This document shows, in pieces, positions 8,729-16,557 of a DNA stretch of 63,217 nt. The DNA is taken from positions 1 to 63,217 of the forward strand of contig NZ_JAIEPC010000002.1 in the NCBI RefSeq assembly GCF_019749955.1. Direction: 5' to 3'. The DNA is from Sphingomonas sp. (lineage in GTDB: Bacteria > Pseudomonadota > Alphaproteobacteria > Sphingomonadales > Sphingomonadaceae). Numbering within the stretch: position 1 is the stretch's first letter; every line of letters begins with the position of its first letter. The notes beneath the pieces were generated by a model, which saw only the letters and a list, made by a program, of their open reading frames with translations, searched no databases and was not told the origin of the DNA. The position numbers and the translations under genes are program-made.

Positions 8729-9292
8729 ATGTGTGACACTTCACCGAGGCAGGCATACACCACCTTTTCGAAGTCGGGCTGGGGTTCGGGCCCATGGAAT
8801 AGCGAGCTCGACAAGGCGGTCTGGATTGACCCTGCCACGGGCCTCGACTGCATGTATCGGCGTTGCAGCGATGGGGGATACCTGTGCGGCTATGTCGCCG
8901 TCGAGCCTGGTCATCCGCTCTACGGTTTCGACCACGGTGCGATCCCGTCGTCGCTCGGCATCACAGCGCACACCGGCCTGGTGGAGAGCGGCCTGTGTGC
9001 GCACGGCAAGGAATCCGAGGCGATGTGCCACGTTCCAGCCGAGGGCCGGCCGCATGACGTGTGGTGGTTCGGCTTCAAGTGCGACGAGGACTGTGACCAT
9101 CTTCCCGATGGGCGTCGCCAGCGCGGCGGCGCCGACCGAATGGGCATCTACCGCTCGACGACGTACGTGGCCGATCAGTGCACGAGGCTGGCCGCCCAGC
9201 TGGACGAGGTGGCCCGTGCGAATGCCGCCCCGTTGGCGATCTCATCGGCTGTGACGGCCGATGCGCCGGTCCGCACGATGGTGCCAGCGTGA
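8729..9292 (+). CDS. phage-type hypothetical protein
   Basis: 187 residues from the ATG at 8729, with TTGGGAG nine bases upstream; a TTG five codons earlier is less likely. The middle resembles small proteins common in phages of proteobacteria and actinobacteria: GGYLCGYVAVEPGHPLYGFD, then ITAHTGLVESGLC and DVWWFGFKCDEDCDHLPD. The conserved Cys, His, Trp and Asp residues suggest metal or nucleotide binding, but no function is known. The stop overlaps the GTG start of the next gene (GTGA), so the two are translationally coupled. Confidence 0.6.
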   Translation: MCDTSPRQAYTTFSKSGWGSGPWNSELDKAVWIDPATGLDCMYRRCSDGGYLCGYVAVEPGHPLYGFDHGAIPSSLGITAHTGLVESGLCAHGKESEAMCHVPAEGRPHDVWWFGFKCDEDCDHLPDGRRQRGGADRMGIYRSTTYVADQCTRLAAQLDEVARANAAPLAISSAVTADAPVRTMVPA

Positions 9293-10173
9293 CCGGGCCA
9301 TGGGCCTCCAACAGGCCAAGCCCGGTCGCGACGGCATACTCGGGCCGCCGTGATCCAGACCTGCCATGGGGTTACTGGATGCGCACCGCGCCGCATGGCG
9401 TCCTCGATGAGCATGGCGCAATCTGGCCGTCGATCAGGCTGGCGTTCTGGCGCGGCAGACTGGGGATGCGGCAAGGCGTCGCCCGCGAGAGCGATGCACC
9501 GGTCTTTCGTGACAACGAGCCTTGGCTGGAAGAGCAGTTCGAGGTGCTGATCGCAGTCCTGTCGGTCGCCGCTCGGGGTTTTCATACCGCCAGCCGCGAG
9601 CTGTCGGTTGACATCTTCCGAAACTCGGCCGTTTTCCAGCACCACTATCGCAACTGGTTGGTCGGTGCCGGACTGCTGATGATGGGTCCGAACATCTCGA
9701 GCAACGGAGTTCTCACCGACGAAGGCTGGGCAGCGCTGCTGATGCTGAAGGCGACGCGACCGAACCAGTTGATCGACGTCGAGGTCGGCTATGGCGCGAT
9801 CGAGCTGGCCGGCGGCCGAGCGATGGCTGAGATCGCTCATCCCGCTATCGACACCCGCGAGCTCGCCTTCCTGTTCGAGCGCGAGGACATAGCCAGCCAG
9901 GCCTGCATCGTCCTGATCGATCGCAAGAGCACCCGGGGGCGGATGCCGATGCGTCACACCCTCTGGTCGGCGTCGTTCGGTGGCAAGCATGAACGCGATC
10001 GCATGTTCGCCTGGCTGTGCGCTCGCAGCGATCGCTGGGACGAGTGGGGCAAGACGGCGGGGCGAGGTGCCGATGCTCTGTCCCAGCACCTGCTAGCCAC
10101 GTACATCTCATCGGTCGACTGGCGCGAACCGAATGGCGGAGAGCATCTGCTGGCGCTGACGCACGTGACGTGA
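9289..10173 (+). CDS. hypothetical protein coupled to the phage-type gene
   Basis: Not recognised. 294 residues if translation begins at the GTG at 9289, which overlaps the preceding stop by four bases; an upstream extension of the frame is unlikely to be used. It contains a Trp/Arg-rich region (YWMRTAPHGVLDEHGAIWPS), a winged-helix-like stretch (WLVGAGLLMMGP followed by NGVLTDEGWAALLMLKATRP) and an Asp/Arg-containing strand (ACIVLIDRKSTRGRMPM). A DNA-binding role is possible but not shown. Confidence 0.55.
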   Translation: MTGPWASNRPSPVATAYSGRRDPDLPWGYWMRTAPHGVLDEHGAIWPSIRLAFWRGRLGMRQGVARESDAPVFRDNEPWLEEQFEVLIAVLSVAARGFHTASRELSVDIFRNSAVFQHHYRNWLVGAGLLMMGPNISSNGVLTDEGWAALLMLKATRPNQLIDVEVGYGAIELAGGRAMAEIAHPAIDTRELAFLFEREDIASQACIVLIDRKSTRGRMPMRHTLWSASFGGKHERDRMFAWLCARSDRWDEWGKTAGRGADALSQHLLATYISSVDWREPNGGEHLLALTHVT

Positions 10174-10244
10174 AATCTTAGCTGATCTTGTGCTTTGACC
10201 GATGTCGCGATGTCGCATAGCTTTGCGAAAAGGGGGAAGCCAAA

Positions 10245-10454
10245 ATGTCGATGGGGGCGCCGGTCAGCGACACCGGCAAGCTGATGAAGATTGGCGGCCA
10301 GCTAGTCCTCGAGCGGGATGAAGGCGGCACCTGGCGTCTGGACTGCGTTCGCCAGTTCCGCGATCTCGTCGGTCACCGCGTGCGTGTGCGCGGAATTCGT
10401 GCAGGCTTCGATGTGCTCGACGTGCCGTTGATCGGTGGGATCTCCCGGTGCTGA
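10245..10454 (+). CDS. DUF5818-like small protein
   Basis: 69 residues with a good ribosome site (AAGGGGGAAGCCAAA). The sequence GQLVLERDEGGTWRLDCVRQ followed by GHRVRVRGIRAGFDVLDV matches the small beta-barrel pattern of DUF5818 proteins, which are frequent in sphingomonads. The function is unknown. It is the first of a close run (10245-12119) ending in the DNA methyltransferase. Confidence 0.6.
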   Translation: MSMGAPVSDTGKLMKIGGQLVLERDEGGTWRLDCVRQFRDLVGHRVRVRGIRAGFDVLDVPLIGGISRC

Positions 10455-10556
10455 GGGAGCGCCGTCATATAAAGATTGGTTTATATCGAAGAGTCGACTC
10501 ATTGACAGACGGCTGTTCGCAAGGCACGAAGCGCAAAGAACAACGGGAGAACGAAG

Positions 10557-10709
10557 GTGGTTCGCGCTCGGCAGATCGTCGGCATCAGCCTCCCTCCCGC
10601 TATTGCGCAAGCCTTCAAGGCGGAAGCACGGCGTCGTCGCATGCCGGTTCGGCAGCTCTTCCAGGAGCTCTGGGCCGCATACGATCCGCCCGCGTCCGAC
10701 AAGGCGTGA
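10557..10709 (+). CDS. very small ribbon-helix-helix-like protein upstream of the methyltransferase
   Basis: 50 residues from a GTG at 10557 preceded by CGGGAGAACGAAG. The sequence VRARQIVGISLPPAIAQAFK followed by AEARRRRMPVRQLFQELWAA has the order of a ribbon-helix-helix repressor: a short strand, then two basic helices. Three bases separate its stop from the next ORF. An autoregulatory role for the methyltransferase operon is inferred from position and fold. Confidence 0.5.
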   Translation: MVRARQIVGISLPPAIAQAFKAEARRRRMPVRQLFQELWAAYDPPASDKA

Positions 10710-10711
10710 AC

Positions 10712-10816
10712 ATGATCTTCGACGATTTGGATTGTGCGCCGGGGGCGACGCGCGGATCGAACCGATTCCAGGCCGCGTTGATGGCCGAATGCAAGGTGGA
10801 GCACGACGATGACTGA
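10712..10816 (+). CDS. tiny ORF overlapping the start of the methyltransferase gene
   Basis: A 34-residue ORF (MIFDDLDCAPGATRGSNRFQ and so on) whose stop lies inside the first codons of the methyltransferase gene (ATGACTGA), an arrangement typical of translational coupling. No domain was seen. It may be a true micro-protein or simply a leader that sets methyltransferase translation. Confidence 0.3.
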   Translation: MIFDDLDCAPGATRGSNRFQAALMAECKVEHDDD

Positions 10817-12119
10817 CCAGCAGATCGCGAAGCGCCAACCGACATCGATCGAGCTGTTCGCCGGTTGTGGCGGCCTTGCCCTCGGAATGCATCGGGCGGG
10901 CTGGAACGGCCTGTTCGCCGTCGAGCGCGACCCAATGGCGTTCGCCACCCTCGACGCGAACCTGGTTGATGAGAAGGCGCCATATCGAGCGTTCAATCGG
11001 TGGCCGAACTGGATGCCGCGCAAAAGCGCCGACTTGGTCGCGCTGCTCGCCGACGAAGAGTTCAGGGACCATCTGCGCGGCCTGCAGGGCAGCGTCGACC
11101 TGGTCGCCGGCGGTCCGCCGTGCCAGGGTTTTTCGGTGGGCGGCAAGCGCGACGGCGAGGACGAGCGCAACAGCTTGGTCTACCGCATGCTCGACTTCGT
11201 GGAACTGGTGCAGCCGCGCGCGGTCCTTATCGAGAACGTCGAGGGCATGGCGCGCCGCTTCGTGTCTAAACCCGGAACGGCAGGCACGTCGGTCGCCGAG
11301 GACGCGATCGCGAAGCTCGAGGACCTCGGCTACATCGCCAGCTACCACCTGATCAACTCGGCCGACTTCGGTGTGCCGCAGGCCCGCAGGCGCGTCGCGA
11401 TCATCGGCGTGCTGGCCGCCGGCATGTCACGGCAGGAATTGCACGATCTGACTGCCGTTGCGATCGAACGCGGCGCCAAGGCCGTCCGCGTCGAGCACGG
11501 CCTGCCTGCGGATGGCTTCATCAGCGTGAAGGACGCCATCGACGACCTTTCCGGCTCGCGGCTGGTCACGACCCCCGACAGCCCGCGCTTCAAATCGGGC
11601 ACTTACACCGCAGCGAAGAGCGCCTACGCCAAGCTGATGCGCGAAGGCGTGGCGCCAGGCGCGATCCCGGATTCGCACCGCATGTCGGTCCATGGCGAGG
11701 GCGTGCGCGCGCTCTATGAGCTGGCGCACCGCACCCAGACCCCGGGCCGCCTGTCGAAGGAGTTCCTCGTCGCGAACGGCACGAAGAAGGACAAGAAGGT
11801 GCTGCTCGATTCGGCTGCCGTCGTGGCGACGATCACGACGCACCCAGACGAGTACATCCACTACAAGCACGCCCGGAACATCACGGTCCGCGAGATGGCC
11901 CGCCTGCAGTCGTTCCCTGATCGCTTCACCTTCCATGGCCGCTACACCATCAACGGGCCCCGCCGCCGCTTCGACGTTGCGCGCTGCAGCCAGGTCGGCA
12001 ACGCCGTCCCTCCGCTGATGGGCGAGGGTCTGGGCCGCGCGGTGATCGAGGTGCTCGGCAAGATCGAGGACCGCAAGGCCAAGCCCAACACCGGCCGCCG
12101 CACTAAGGTCAATGCCTGA
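10809..12119 (+). CDS. DNA (cytosine-5-)-methyltransferase
   Basis: A 436-residue C5 cytosine DNA methyltransferase. The ordered motifs are visible: motif I SIELFAGCGGLALGMHRAGW (SAM binding), motif IV GGPPCQGFS (102-109) with catalytic C105, motif VI IENVEG (ENV, 142-144), motif VIII PQARRRVAIIG (QARRR, 191-195), and near the C-terminus TVREMARLQSFPDRFTFHG and QVGNAVPPLMGEGL (motifs IX and X). The target-recognition region between VIII and IX is about 150 residues. It converges on an mcrC/mcrB-type pair with stop codons four bases apart, which suggests it protects sites that the nuclease would cut. The recognition sequence cannot be read from the protein. Confidence 0.93.
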   Translation: MTDQQIAKRQPTSIELFAGCGGLALGMHRAGWNGLFAVERDPMAFATLDANLVDEKAPYRAFNRWPNWMPRKSADLVALLADEEFRDHLRGLQGSVDLVAGGPPCQGFSVGGKRDGEDERNSLVYRMLDFVELVQPRAVLIENVEGMARRFVSKPGTAGTSVAEDAIAKLEDLGYIASYHLINSADFGVPQARRRVAIIGVLAAGMSRQELHDLTAVAIERGAKAVRVEHGLPADGFISVKDAIDDLSGSRLVTTPDSPRFKSGTYTAAKSAYAKLMREGVAPGAIPDSHRMSVHGEGVRALYELAHRTQTPGRLSKEFLVANGTKKDKKVLLDSAAVVATITTHPDEYIHYKHARNITVREMARLQSFPDRFTFHGRYTINGPRRRFDVARCSQVGNAVPPLMGEGLGRAVIEVLGKIEDRKAKPNTGRRTKVNA

Positions 12120-12123
12120 CGCG

Positions 12124-13428
12124 CTACGCGGCCGCCTGACCGGCTTCGGGGATTCCATCAGTCAGGTCGCCGAGCGCGCCGCGTAGCGCGGCCGACAGGT
12201 CGTCGGCACGATCTGACGACACCAACACCATCTCGGCCGGCGCGCCCTTGGGCGCGACTGCAGTCGGAAACACCAGGACCGCCTTTGGTAGCTGGTCCTC
12301 GAGACCGGCCCAGATCGATGCGAAGTCGCGCAGGTAGCCGAGGACCTTGTAGACGCTGTCGCGCATGTAGGCCGGGTCCTCGCTCTCTTTTACCTCGACG
12401 AGGACGCGCCGCTCGGCCGCGCCCGCGCTGAAGCGGACGGATATGTCGGGTCGCCGCTCCTGCGCGGTGATGCCGTGATGGGCGCCAACCAGCTGCAGGT
12501 ATTCCGACGAGCCGCCAAAGATCCCGCTCGGCACCTGGTCAAAGAAGATCTCGGCCTTCACGCCGTCCGGCCGCGTGTAGGTGGCGACGGCCGAACGGCC
12601 ACGCTGGATGAGGCCATAGCTCTGCGGCTCGCCGAACCCCAGGTCGGCCTCGATCGACTGCATGACAAGGATTAGCACGTAGAGCTCGAACAAGTCCTCG
12701 CTCGCGACCGGCGCCAGCCATCCCTTGCGGAGCAGCTCCAGGATCTGTGCCCACTTGCCCCGGATGACCGCCTGGTCGAAGTCGCGCGCTAGATGGGCCA
12801 GCCGCGAATAGCGCGGATCGCGGTGCCGGATCGCCGTGGCCAGCATCCTCGCGTTGATGCGGTGCTCCAGCTCGACGCCCTGCAGATAGGTGTTCGACAG
12901 TGCCCGAGCGGCAGCGTCACGGATCCCTGCGAATCGCTGCGGCAGCGCGCCGGTCCCCCGTCGCGCCATCTCGTTGGCGGCGCTGACGATGCGGGTGAGG
13001 AACAGCTTCAGCAGCCGGTTTTCGGGGATGTCGGCCGACTTCTCGACGTGCTGGACCAGGTATCGGCCGCGCGGCACGGCGCCCGACAGTCGGCCGAGGA
13101 TCGTGTCCTGCCAGAGCACGCGCCCCTTGAACGTTGGCTCGACCGATGGCGGCGACGATCGCGATCCGTGGCCAAGGTTCTTGAGCAGCACGGGAAGGTC
13201 GCGAAGGATGAACTGCTCGACCTCGGGCTGCGACAACCAATAGGCCGACGCCAGCAGCTCGACGCTCCCGCCGCGATCGTCGAGCCGCTCGAGGAAGGCC
13301 TGCACGTCGACCTCGCCGCCGTCCTCGAATGCAGGCAGGAACTCCAGATCGCGCCCGGGCAGCAGATAGCGTCCAGCGCTCGCCGTGTCGCAGATGGCCC
13401 GCGCCCAGGTCTCGCGCCTCGACGTCAA
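12124..13428 (-). CDS. McrC-like PD-(D/E)xK nuclease subunit
   Basis: 434 residues following the McrB-like gene with only three bases between (TAG, CCG, TTG start). The C-terminal part has a PD-(D/E)xK active site: D328 in ERRPDISVRF and E345/K347 in RRVLVEVKESEDP, separated by 16 residues as in McrC-type and other restriction endonucleases. The N-terminal 240 residues are helical and include VEKSADIPENRLLKLFL, resembling the McrC segment that docks on McrB. In the family, McrC is the cleavage subunit and McrB the NTP-driven translocase. The link to the convergent C5 methyltransferase is inferred. The TTG start is weak but coupled to the upstream stop. Confidence 0.78.
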   Translation of the reverse strand: MTSRRETWARAICDTASAGRYLLPGRDLEFLPAFEDGGEVDVQAFLERLDDRGGSVELLASAYWLSQPEVEQFILRDLPVLLKNLGHGSRSSPPSVEPTFKGRVLWQDTILGRLSGAVPRGRYLVQHVEKSADIPENRLLKLFLTRIVSAANEMARRGTGALPQRFAGIRDAAARALSNTYLQGVELEHRINARMLATAIRHRDPRYSRLAHLARDFDQAVIRGKWAQILELLRKGWLAPVASEDLFELYVLILVMQSIEADLGFGEPQSYGLIQRGRSAVATYTRPDGVKAEIFFDQVPSGIFGGSSEYLQLVGAHHGITAQERRPDISVRFSAGAAERRVLVEVKESEDPAYMRDSVYKVLGYLRDFASIWAGLEDQLPKAVLVFPTAVAPKGAPAEMVLVSSDRADDLSAALRGALGDLTDGIPEAGQAAA

Positions 13429-13431
13429 CGG

Positions 13432-15153
13432 CTAGTCCATCGCCCCGGTGAAGGCCCGCAGTCGCGCCAGGCTCTCGTCCGGCAACGCTTGCAGGCCCAG
13501 GGTGCCGGCCAGCGACGCGGCGATGTCGGCAGTCTGCTCGTGACGCCCCTCGAACTGCGGGAACAGGTAGGATTCGAGCGCCGTCAGGACCAGCTTCGCC
13601 GGATCGTCCTCGAAGCGACGCATGCGGTCGATGAAGCGGATCATGTCGAGCGGGATGGCAGGACCGACGCGAAGGCCGAGCGCGCCCAGGCCGGCGCCGG
13701 TCTCGACCGCGAAGATAGCCGCCAGCTGGCCCAACACCGCATCGTGCAGGGCGTTGTCGTCACCGTCCTGCAGCACTGCGGCACCGGTCTCGAGGATCGC
13801 GCGATAGTCGGCCTCGTTCGGGATCGCGATGTCGATCACCGCGACGCGCCGCGAGAAAGCGAACGACATCTGGAACAGACTTGCCTTGTCGAAGGTGTTC
13901 ATGGTGCCGATCAGGCGCCAGCCCGGATCGAGCGCATAGACGTGCGTGTCTGCCTGCTGCGTGTTCGCCATGCCCAGCACGACGCGCTGGTAGCTGCCGT
14001 CGTCTTGGCGCTTTCGGTAGGGGAGCATGATGCTCTTCCGCTTGCCGCCGAGCAGCGTGAACATCTCGCCGAAGGCCTTGTCGATGTCGGCCCGGTTCAT
14101 CTCGTCGATGATCAGCCACTTGTTCGCGGCCATCGCCTCGGTGAAGACGCCAGGGATGAAATCGAGCGGCTCGGCGTCGCTGCCTGGCTGCGGGACCGGC
14201 ATGTAGCCACCGATCGTGTGCACCGATGTCCAGTCCGAAGTCGCCGTCACCACGTCATAGGGTTGCGGGATCGTGCGGCATACCGCTTCGGCGAGCTCGG
14301 TCTTTCCAACGCCCGGGGCGCCCATCAGCAGCACATGCTTGCCGGCCGCCAGCGCGGCCACGACCTTCTCGTAGGGCTCGCGCATGCCGCGCAGGTCGCC
14401 CAGGTCAGGCTCGTCGGGAAGGGTCGAGAACCAGTCGGGCTCCGGATCCGGCTTAGGCACCTCGGGTTCGGCACCTGCCGGCGCTGCGCCGCCGCCGCCG
14501 GCAACGCCATCTGCGAATGCGTCGCCGGCCGCCACCGCGACGGTGGGCAGGTTTTCGCCGTAGTAGAGCAGCAGGATGTTCTTGCCGAACTCGCGGAGCG
14601 GCTCGAGCTGGTCCATCGCCTCGTCGACGGTCGCGATCAGGCGGCCAATGTCCGCCTCGATGCTGTCGAAGTTGCCGTCGTTCGGCGTCACGGCCTTGTA
14701 GGTCATGAACTGCTCGAACTGGCGGGTCACCGCGCGGACCGACATGCCGTCCTCGCGCCACCAGATGTCGGCATCGCCCCATGTCTTGTATTGGAAGCCG
14801 CGCTCGCGCTCGAGCGGGTCGATCAGGTTCTCGAGCTCGTGGCGCACGAAATTGGCGGCGCGACGCGGCTCGGCCTGCTCGGCGCGCGCAGCGCCCAGGA
14901 AGATGCCCATCAGCAGCCGAGTCGGGTTCGGGCCGACCAGCCACAGCCGGACATAGACGATGCCGAAGGAATCGTACTTGTCGACGATGCCCTCGGGATA
15001 GATGTCTAGGAAGCGCGAAGGCACGCCGGTCGGAAGGTCGCGCGCGCCGCTCGACCAGGCGAAGTCGCGCTTGAGGTTGAGGGTCGCGAGGAAGGCCTCA
15101 AGGCCCTCGTTCACCGCGACCGGATCGTCGACAACGAACTCTTCGATGAACAA
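13432..15153 (-). CDS. McrB-like AAA+ NTPase subunit
   Basis: 573 residues from a TTG at 15153 with GGGGGGA upstream. Residues 1-210 form an N-terminal region of the kind that binds DNA in McrB relatives (FLDIYPEGIVDKYDSFGIVY and so on). A Pro/Gly/Ala linker (about 215-240) leads to the AAA+ module: Walker A GAPGVGKT (278-285), Walker B LIIDEMNRAD (347-356) and LIGTMNTFDKASL (about 414-426), the McrB-type TMNxxDxx sensor element. In McrBC systems this protein assembles in rings, uses GTP or ATP to translocate and activates McrC. The NTP used here cannot be told from the sequence. It forms an operon with the mcrC-like gene downstream. Confidence 0.85.
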   Translation of the reverse strand: MFIEEFVVDDPVAVNEGLEAFLATLNLKRDFAWSSGARDLPTGVPSRFLDIYPEGIVDKYDSFGIVYVRLWLVGPNPTRLLMGIFLGAARAEQAEPRRAANFVRHELENLIDPLERERGFQYKTWGDADIWWREDGMSVRAVTRQFEQFMTYKAVTPNDGNFDSIEADIGRLIATVDEAMDQLEPLREFGKNILLLYYGENLPTVAVAAGDAFADGVAGGGGAAPAGAEPEVPKPDPEPDWFSTLPDEPDLGDLRGMREPYEKVVAALAAGKHVLLMGAPGVGKTELAEAVCRTIPQPYDVVTATSDWTSVHTIGGYMPVPQPGSDAEPLDFIPGVFTEAMAANKWLIIDEMNRADIDKAFGEMFTLLGGKRKSIMLPYRKRQDDGSYQRVVLGMANTQQADTHVYALDPGWRLIGTMNTFDKASLFQMSFAFSRRVAVIDIAIPNEADYRAILETGAAVLQDGDDNALHDAVLGQLAAIFAVETGAGLGALGLRVGPAIPLDMIRFIDRMRRFEDDPAKLVLTALESYLFPQFEGRHEQTADIAASLAGTLGLQALPDESLARLRAFTGAMD

Positions 15154-15316
15154 GGACTTCCCCCCGATGATTCCCGCGCCCGTTCAAGGGCATCATGAAA
15201 GACGAGGGATAGATCGTGATGGTTGTTTAGCCAAGCGCCCGGGTGCTATGATGTGCGCCAGCCGGTCGATCGTCGCAGGCCCGCTGGCCGCGACTGCCGG
15301 GGCAGCAAAATAATTC

Positions 15317-15338
15317 GGGGGTATCCGTGGGGGTATCC
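15317..15338 (+). repeat. tandem 10-bp direct repeat beside the putative att site
   Basis: GGGGGTATCC occurs at 15317-15326 and again at 15329-15338, separated by GT. Paired GGGGGTAT-type repeats are frequent next to tRNA-associated attachment sites of tyrosine-recombinase islands, so these are candidate integrase or excisionase binding sites. No integrase gene was found in the window. Confidence 0.6.
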
Positions 15339-15362
15339 ACTAGACGCGCGCCGCGTCTAGTG
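15338..15362. repeat. perfect 11-bp inverted repeat with 3-nt loop
   Basis: CACTAGACGCG, then CGC, then CGCGTCTAGTG. The arms are exact complements, starting at the last base of the second direct repeat and ending 28 bp before the tRNA fragment. It may be part of the recombination site or act as a terminator for transcription leaving the island, although no T-run follows. Confidence 0.65.
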
Positions 15363-15389
15363 ACGCATTTCCGCGCTATTCCGGGTCAA

Positions 15390-15413
15390 GTTCGAATCCC
15401 TCCGTCTCCGCCA
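15390..15413 (+). other. tRNA-Ser 3'-end fragment (putative attachment site)
   Basis: The 24 bases comprise the T-loop TTCGAAT, the 3' half of the T-stem CCCTC, the acceptor strand CGTCTCC, discriminator G and CCA, as at the end of a class II tRNA-Ser. The sequence 5' of it (GGGTCAA) cannot pair to make a T-stem, and no GGAGACG acceptor partner is present upstream. It is therefore a fragment, not a gene. Such duplicated tRNA ends mark island integration; the intact tRNA gene should lie outside the window at the other border. Confidence 0.72.
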
Positions 15414-15537
15414 GAACCGGCACTTCCAATTTGCGCCAAGTCTTCGCCATCGACGGCGCGCTGTGAGGGTGGCGTGGTTGGATGGCAGCGCTCCGGCGTG
15501 ACTCGTCGCGACGATCAAGTTGCGCTCTGACGGCCGA

Positions 15538-16455
15538 TCAGGCGGTGAAACCCGGTCCGGCGGCAGATGATACGGCGCCCACCCCTTCCAGCAACGATCG
15601 GACAATCGGGTTTGGAAAACGGCGACCAATCGTCACCGCGTAAAATGTCTCGACCAGGCCAGGCAGCGACTCGGCTTCGATGAGCGTGCCCGTTGCCAGT
15701 TCGTCGCGGACGGCAATCGATGGCAGGATCGCGAGCGCAAACCCCTCGCGCGCGAGCAGGCGCATCATCGCGATGTCGTCGACTTCGGCGGCGATTTGCA
15801 GCCGGACGCCCAGACGGTCGGCGAGCGCGTCACACTCGGCGCGGGTGCTATTTCCCTGGGTTGGCAGAATGACGGGATGTGCCGTCAGCAGCGCGACAAC
15901 TGCGCGCTCGTCCCCAAGCAACGATGGCGCGCCGACCAGACTGATCGGCTGTTCGGACAGTTTGTGCGTCATGAACGGGGTCAGCGCGTCGCTCGCGGGG
16001 ATCTGGTTGGTCAGGACAATGTCGAGCTTGAGCGATTGCAGGCCGCCCAGCAGCTCGATCGGGCTGCCGGAGCGCAGCACAATCTCGACGTCGCTCCGGC
16101 CGAGCAATGGCCGCAGGAAGCTGATCTGGAAGTTGCGCGACAGCGTGGCGAGGGCGCCGATCCGCACGACGTGGCGCGTCCGACCGGTTTCGCGCAGCGT
16201 GCCAAGCAATTCCTCGCCCGTCGCAAAGATCGCATCGGCATGGTCGAGCGCGATCTTGCCCGCCTCGGTCAGATGGAGCTGGCGCCCGCGCCGTTCAAAC
16301 AGCGGATGGCCAAGCCGGTCCTCGAGCTTGCGGATTTGCACCGAGAGCGCCGATTGTGAGACATTGAGCCGCTCGGCGGTGCGCGTCAGATTGCCGTCCT
16401 GCGCGACCGCCCAGAAATAGCGCAGGTGGTTGTAGTTGAGATCGGCCATATCCAT
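15538..16455 (-). CDS. LysR-family transcriptional regulator (NhaR-like), divergent from dabBA
   Basis: 305 residues. The N-terminal winged HTH is clear (LNYNHLRYFWAVAQDGNLTR, then AERLNVSQSALSVQIRKLED and RLGHPLFERRGRQLHLTEAG), followed by a LysR substrate-binding fold. The spacing and wording of the HTH resemble NhaR-type members. It is transcribed away from dabB with about 100 bp between, the classic LysR arrangement, so control of the inorganic-carbon transporter is inferred. A CATTC-N8-GAATG dyad overlaps the start region. A second possible ATG is at 16449. Confidence 0.88.
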   Translation of the reverse strand: MDMADLNYNHLRYFWAVAQDGNLTRTAERLNVSQSALSVQIRKLEDRLGHPLFERRGRQLHLTEAGKIALDHADAIFATGEELLGTLRETGRTRHVVRIGALATLSRNFQISFLRPLLGRSDVEIVLRSGSPIELLGGLQSLKLDIVLTNQIPASDALTPFMTHKLSEQPISLVGAPSLLGDERAVVALLTAHPVILPTQGNSTRAECDALADRLGVRLQIAAEVDDIAMMRLLAREGFALAILPSIAVRDELATGTLIEAESLPGLVETFYAVTIGRRFPNPIVRSLLEGVGAVSSAAGPGFTA

Positions 16456-16470
16456 TCATTAAAGCGAATG
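16453..16470. promoter_or_regulatory. dyad at the LysR start, candidate LysR operator
   Basis: CATTC and GAATG flank eight bases in the short AT-rich space between the divergent LysR gene and dabB. This fits a LysR-type binding site serving autoregulation and activation of dabB. The dyad overlaps the first LysR codon if the ATG at 16455 is used, and would be just upstream if the ATG at 16449 is used. Confidence 0.35.
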
Positions 16471-16557
16471 GTTTCGACTAAACAATGAATTTTTTGGCGC
16501 GCTCTGGTTGGGCTAGCGCGGCGCCGACGCCCATTGGCCCTGCAACCCGGAGCGACC

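Larger units (their letters stand above)
3525..15413. mobile_element. putative genomic island ending in a tRNA-Ser 3' fragment
   Basis: The right border is set by a tRNA-Ser 3'-end fragment at 15390-15413, with direct repeats and a hairpin just inside it. The cargo is typical of accessory DNA: exonuclease, MobA/MobL-like domain, XRE regulator, phage-type protein, unknown small genes, a methyltransferase and an McrBC-like nuclease. No integrase gene is seen and no matching left copy of the att core was noticed in the window. The left coordinate is only where accessory content begins; the real border may lie further left and could include the metal genes. Confidence 0.45.
15154..15537. other. 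island right-end region (384 bp): promoter space, repeats, hairpin and tRNA fragment
   Basis: No protein gene was found. The left part should carry the promoter of the mcrB-like gene. The right part contains, in order, two 10-bp direct repeats (15317-15338), a perfect hairpin (15338-15362) and a tRNA-Ser 3' fragment (15390-15413). The last 120 bp before the LysR gene show no feature. Confidence 0.6.

Noticed and set aside
12793..15009. Long plus-strand frame (738 residues) across the mcrC/mcrB genes
   Set aside because: It is the antisense shadow of two genes with clear nuclease and AAA+ motifs; its composition (Arg/His/Gln/Leu-rich, no domain) is that of a GC-rich shadow frame.
15310..15413. 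Complete tRNA gene at the island end
   Set aside because: Only the last 24 bases match; there is no 5' acceptor strand, D-arm or anticodon arm upstream, and the T-stem cannot form.
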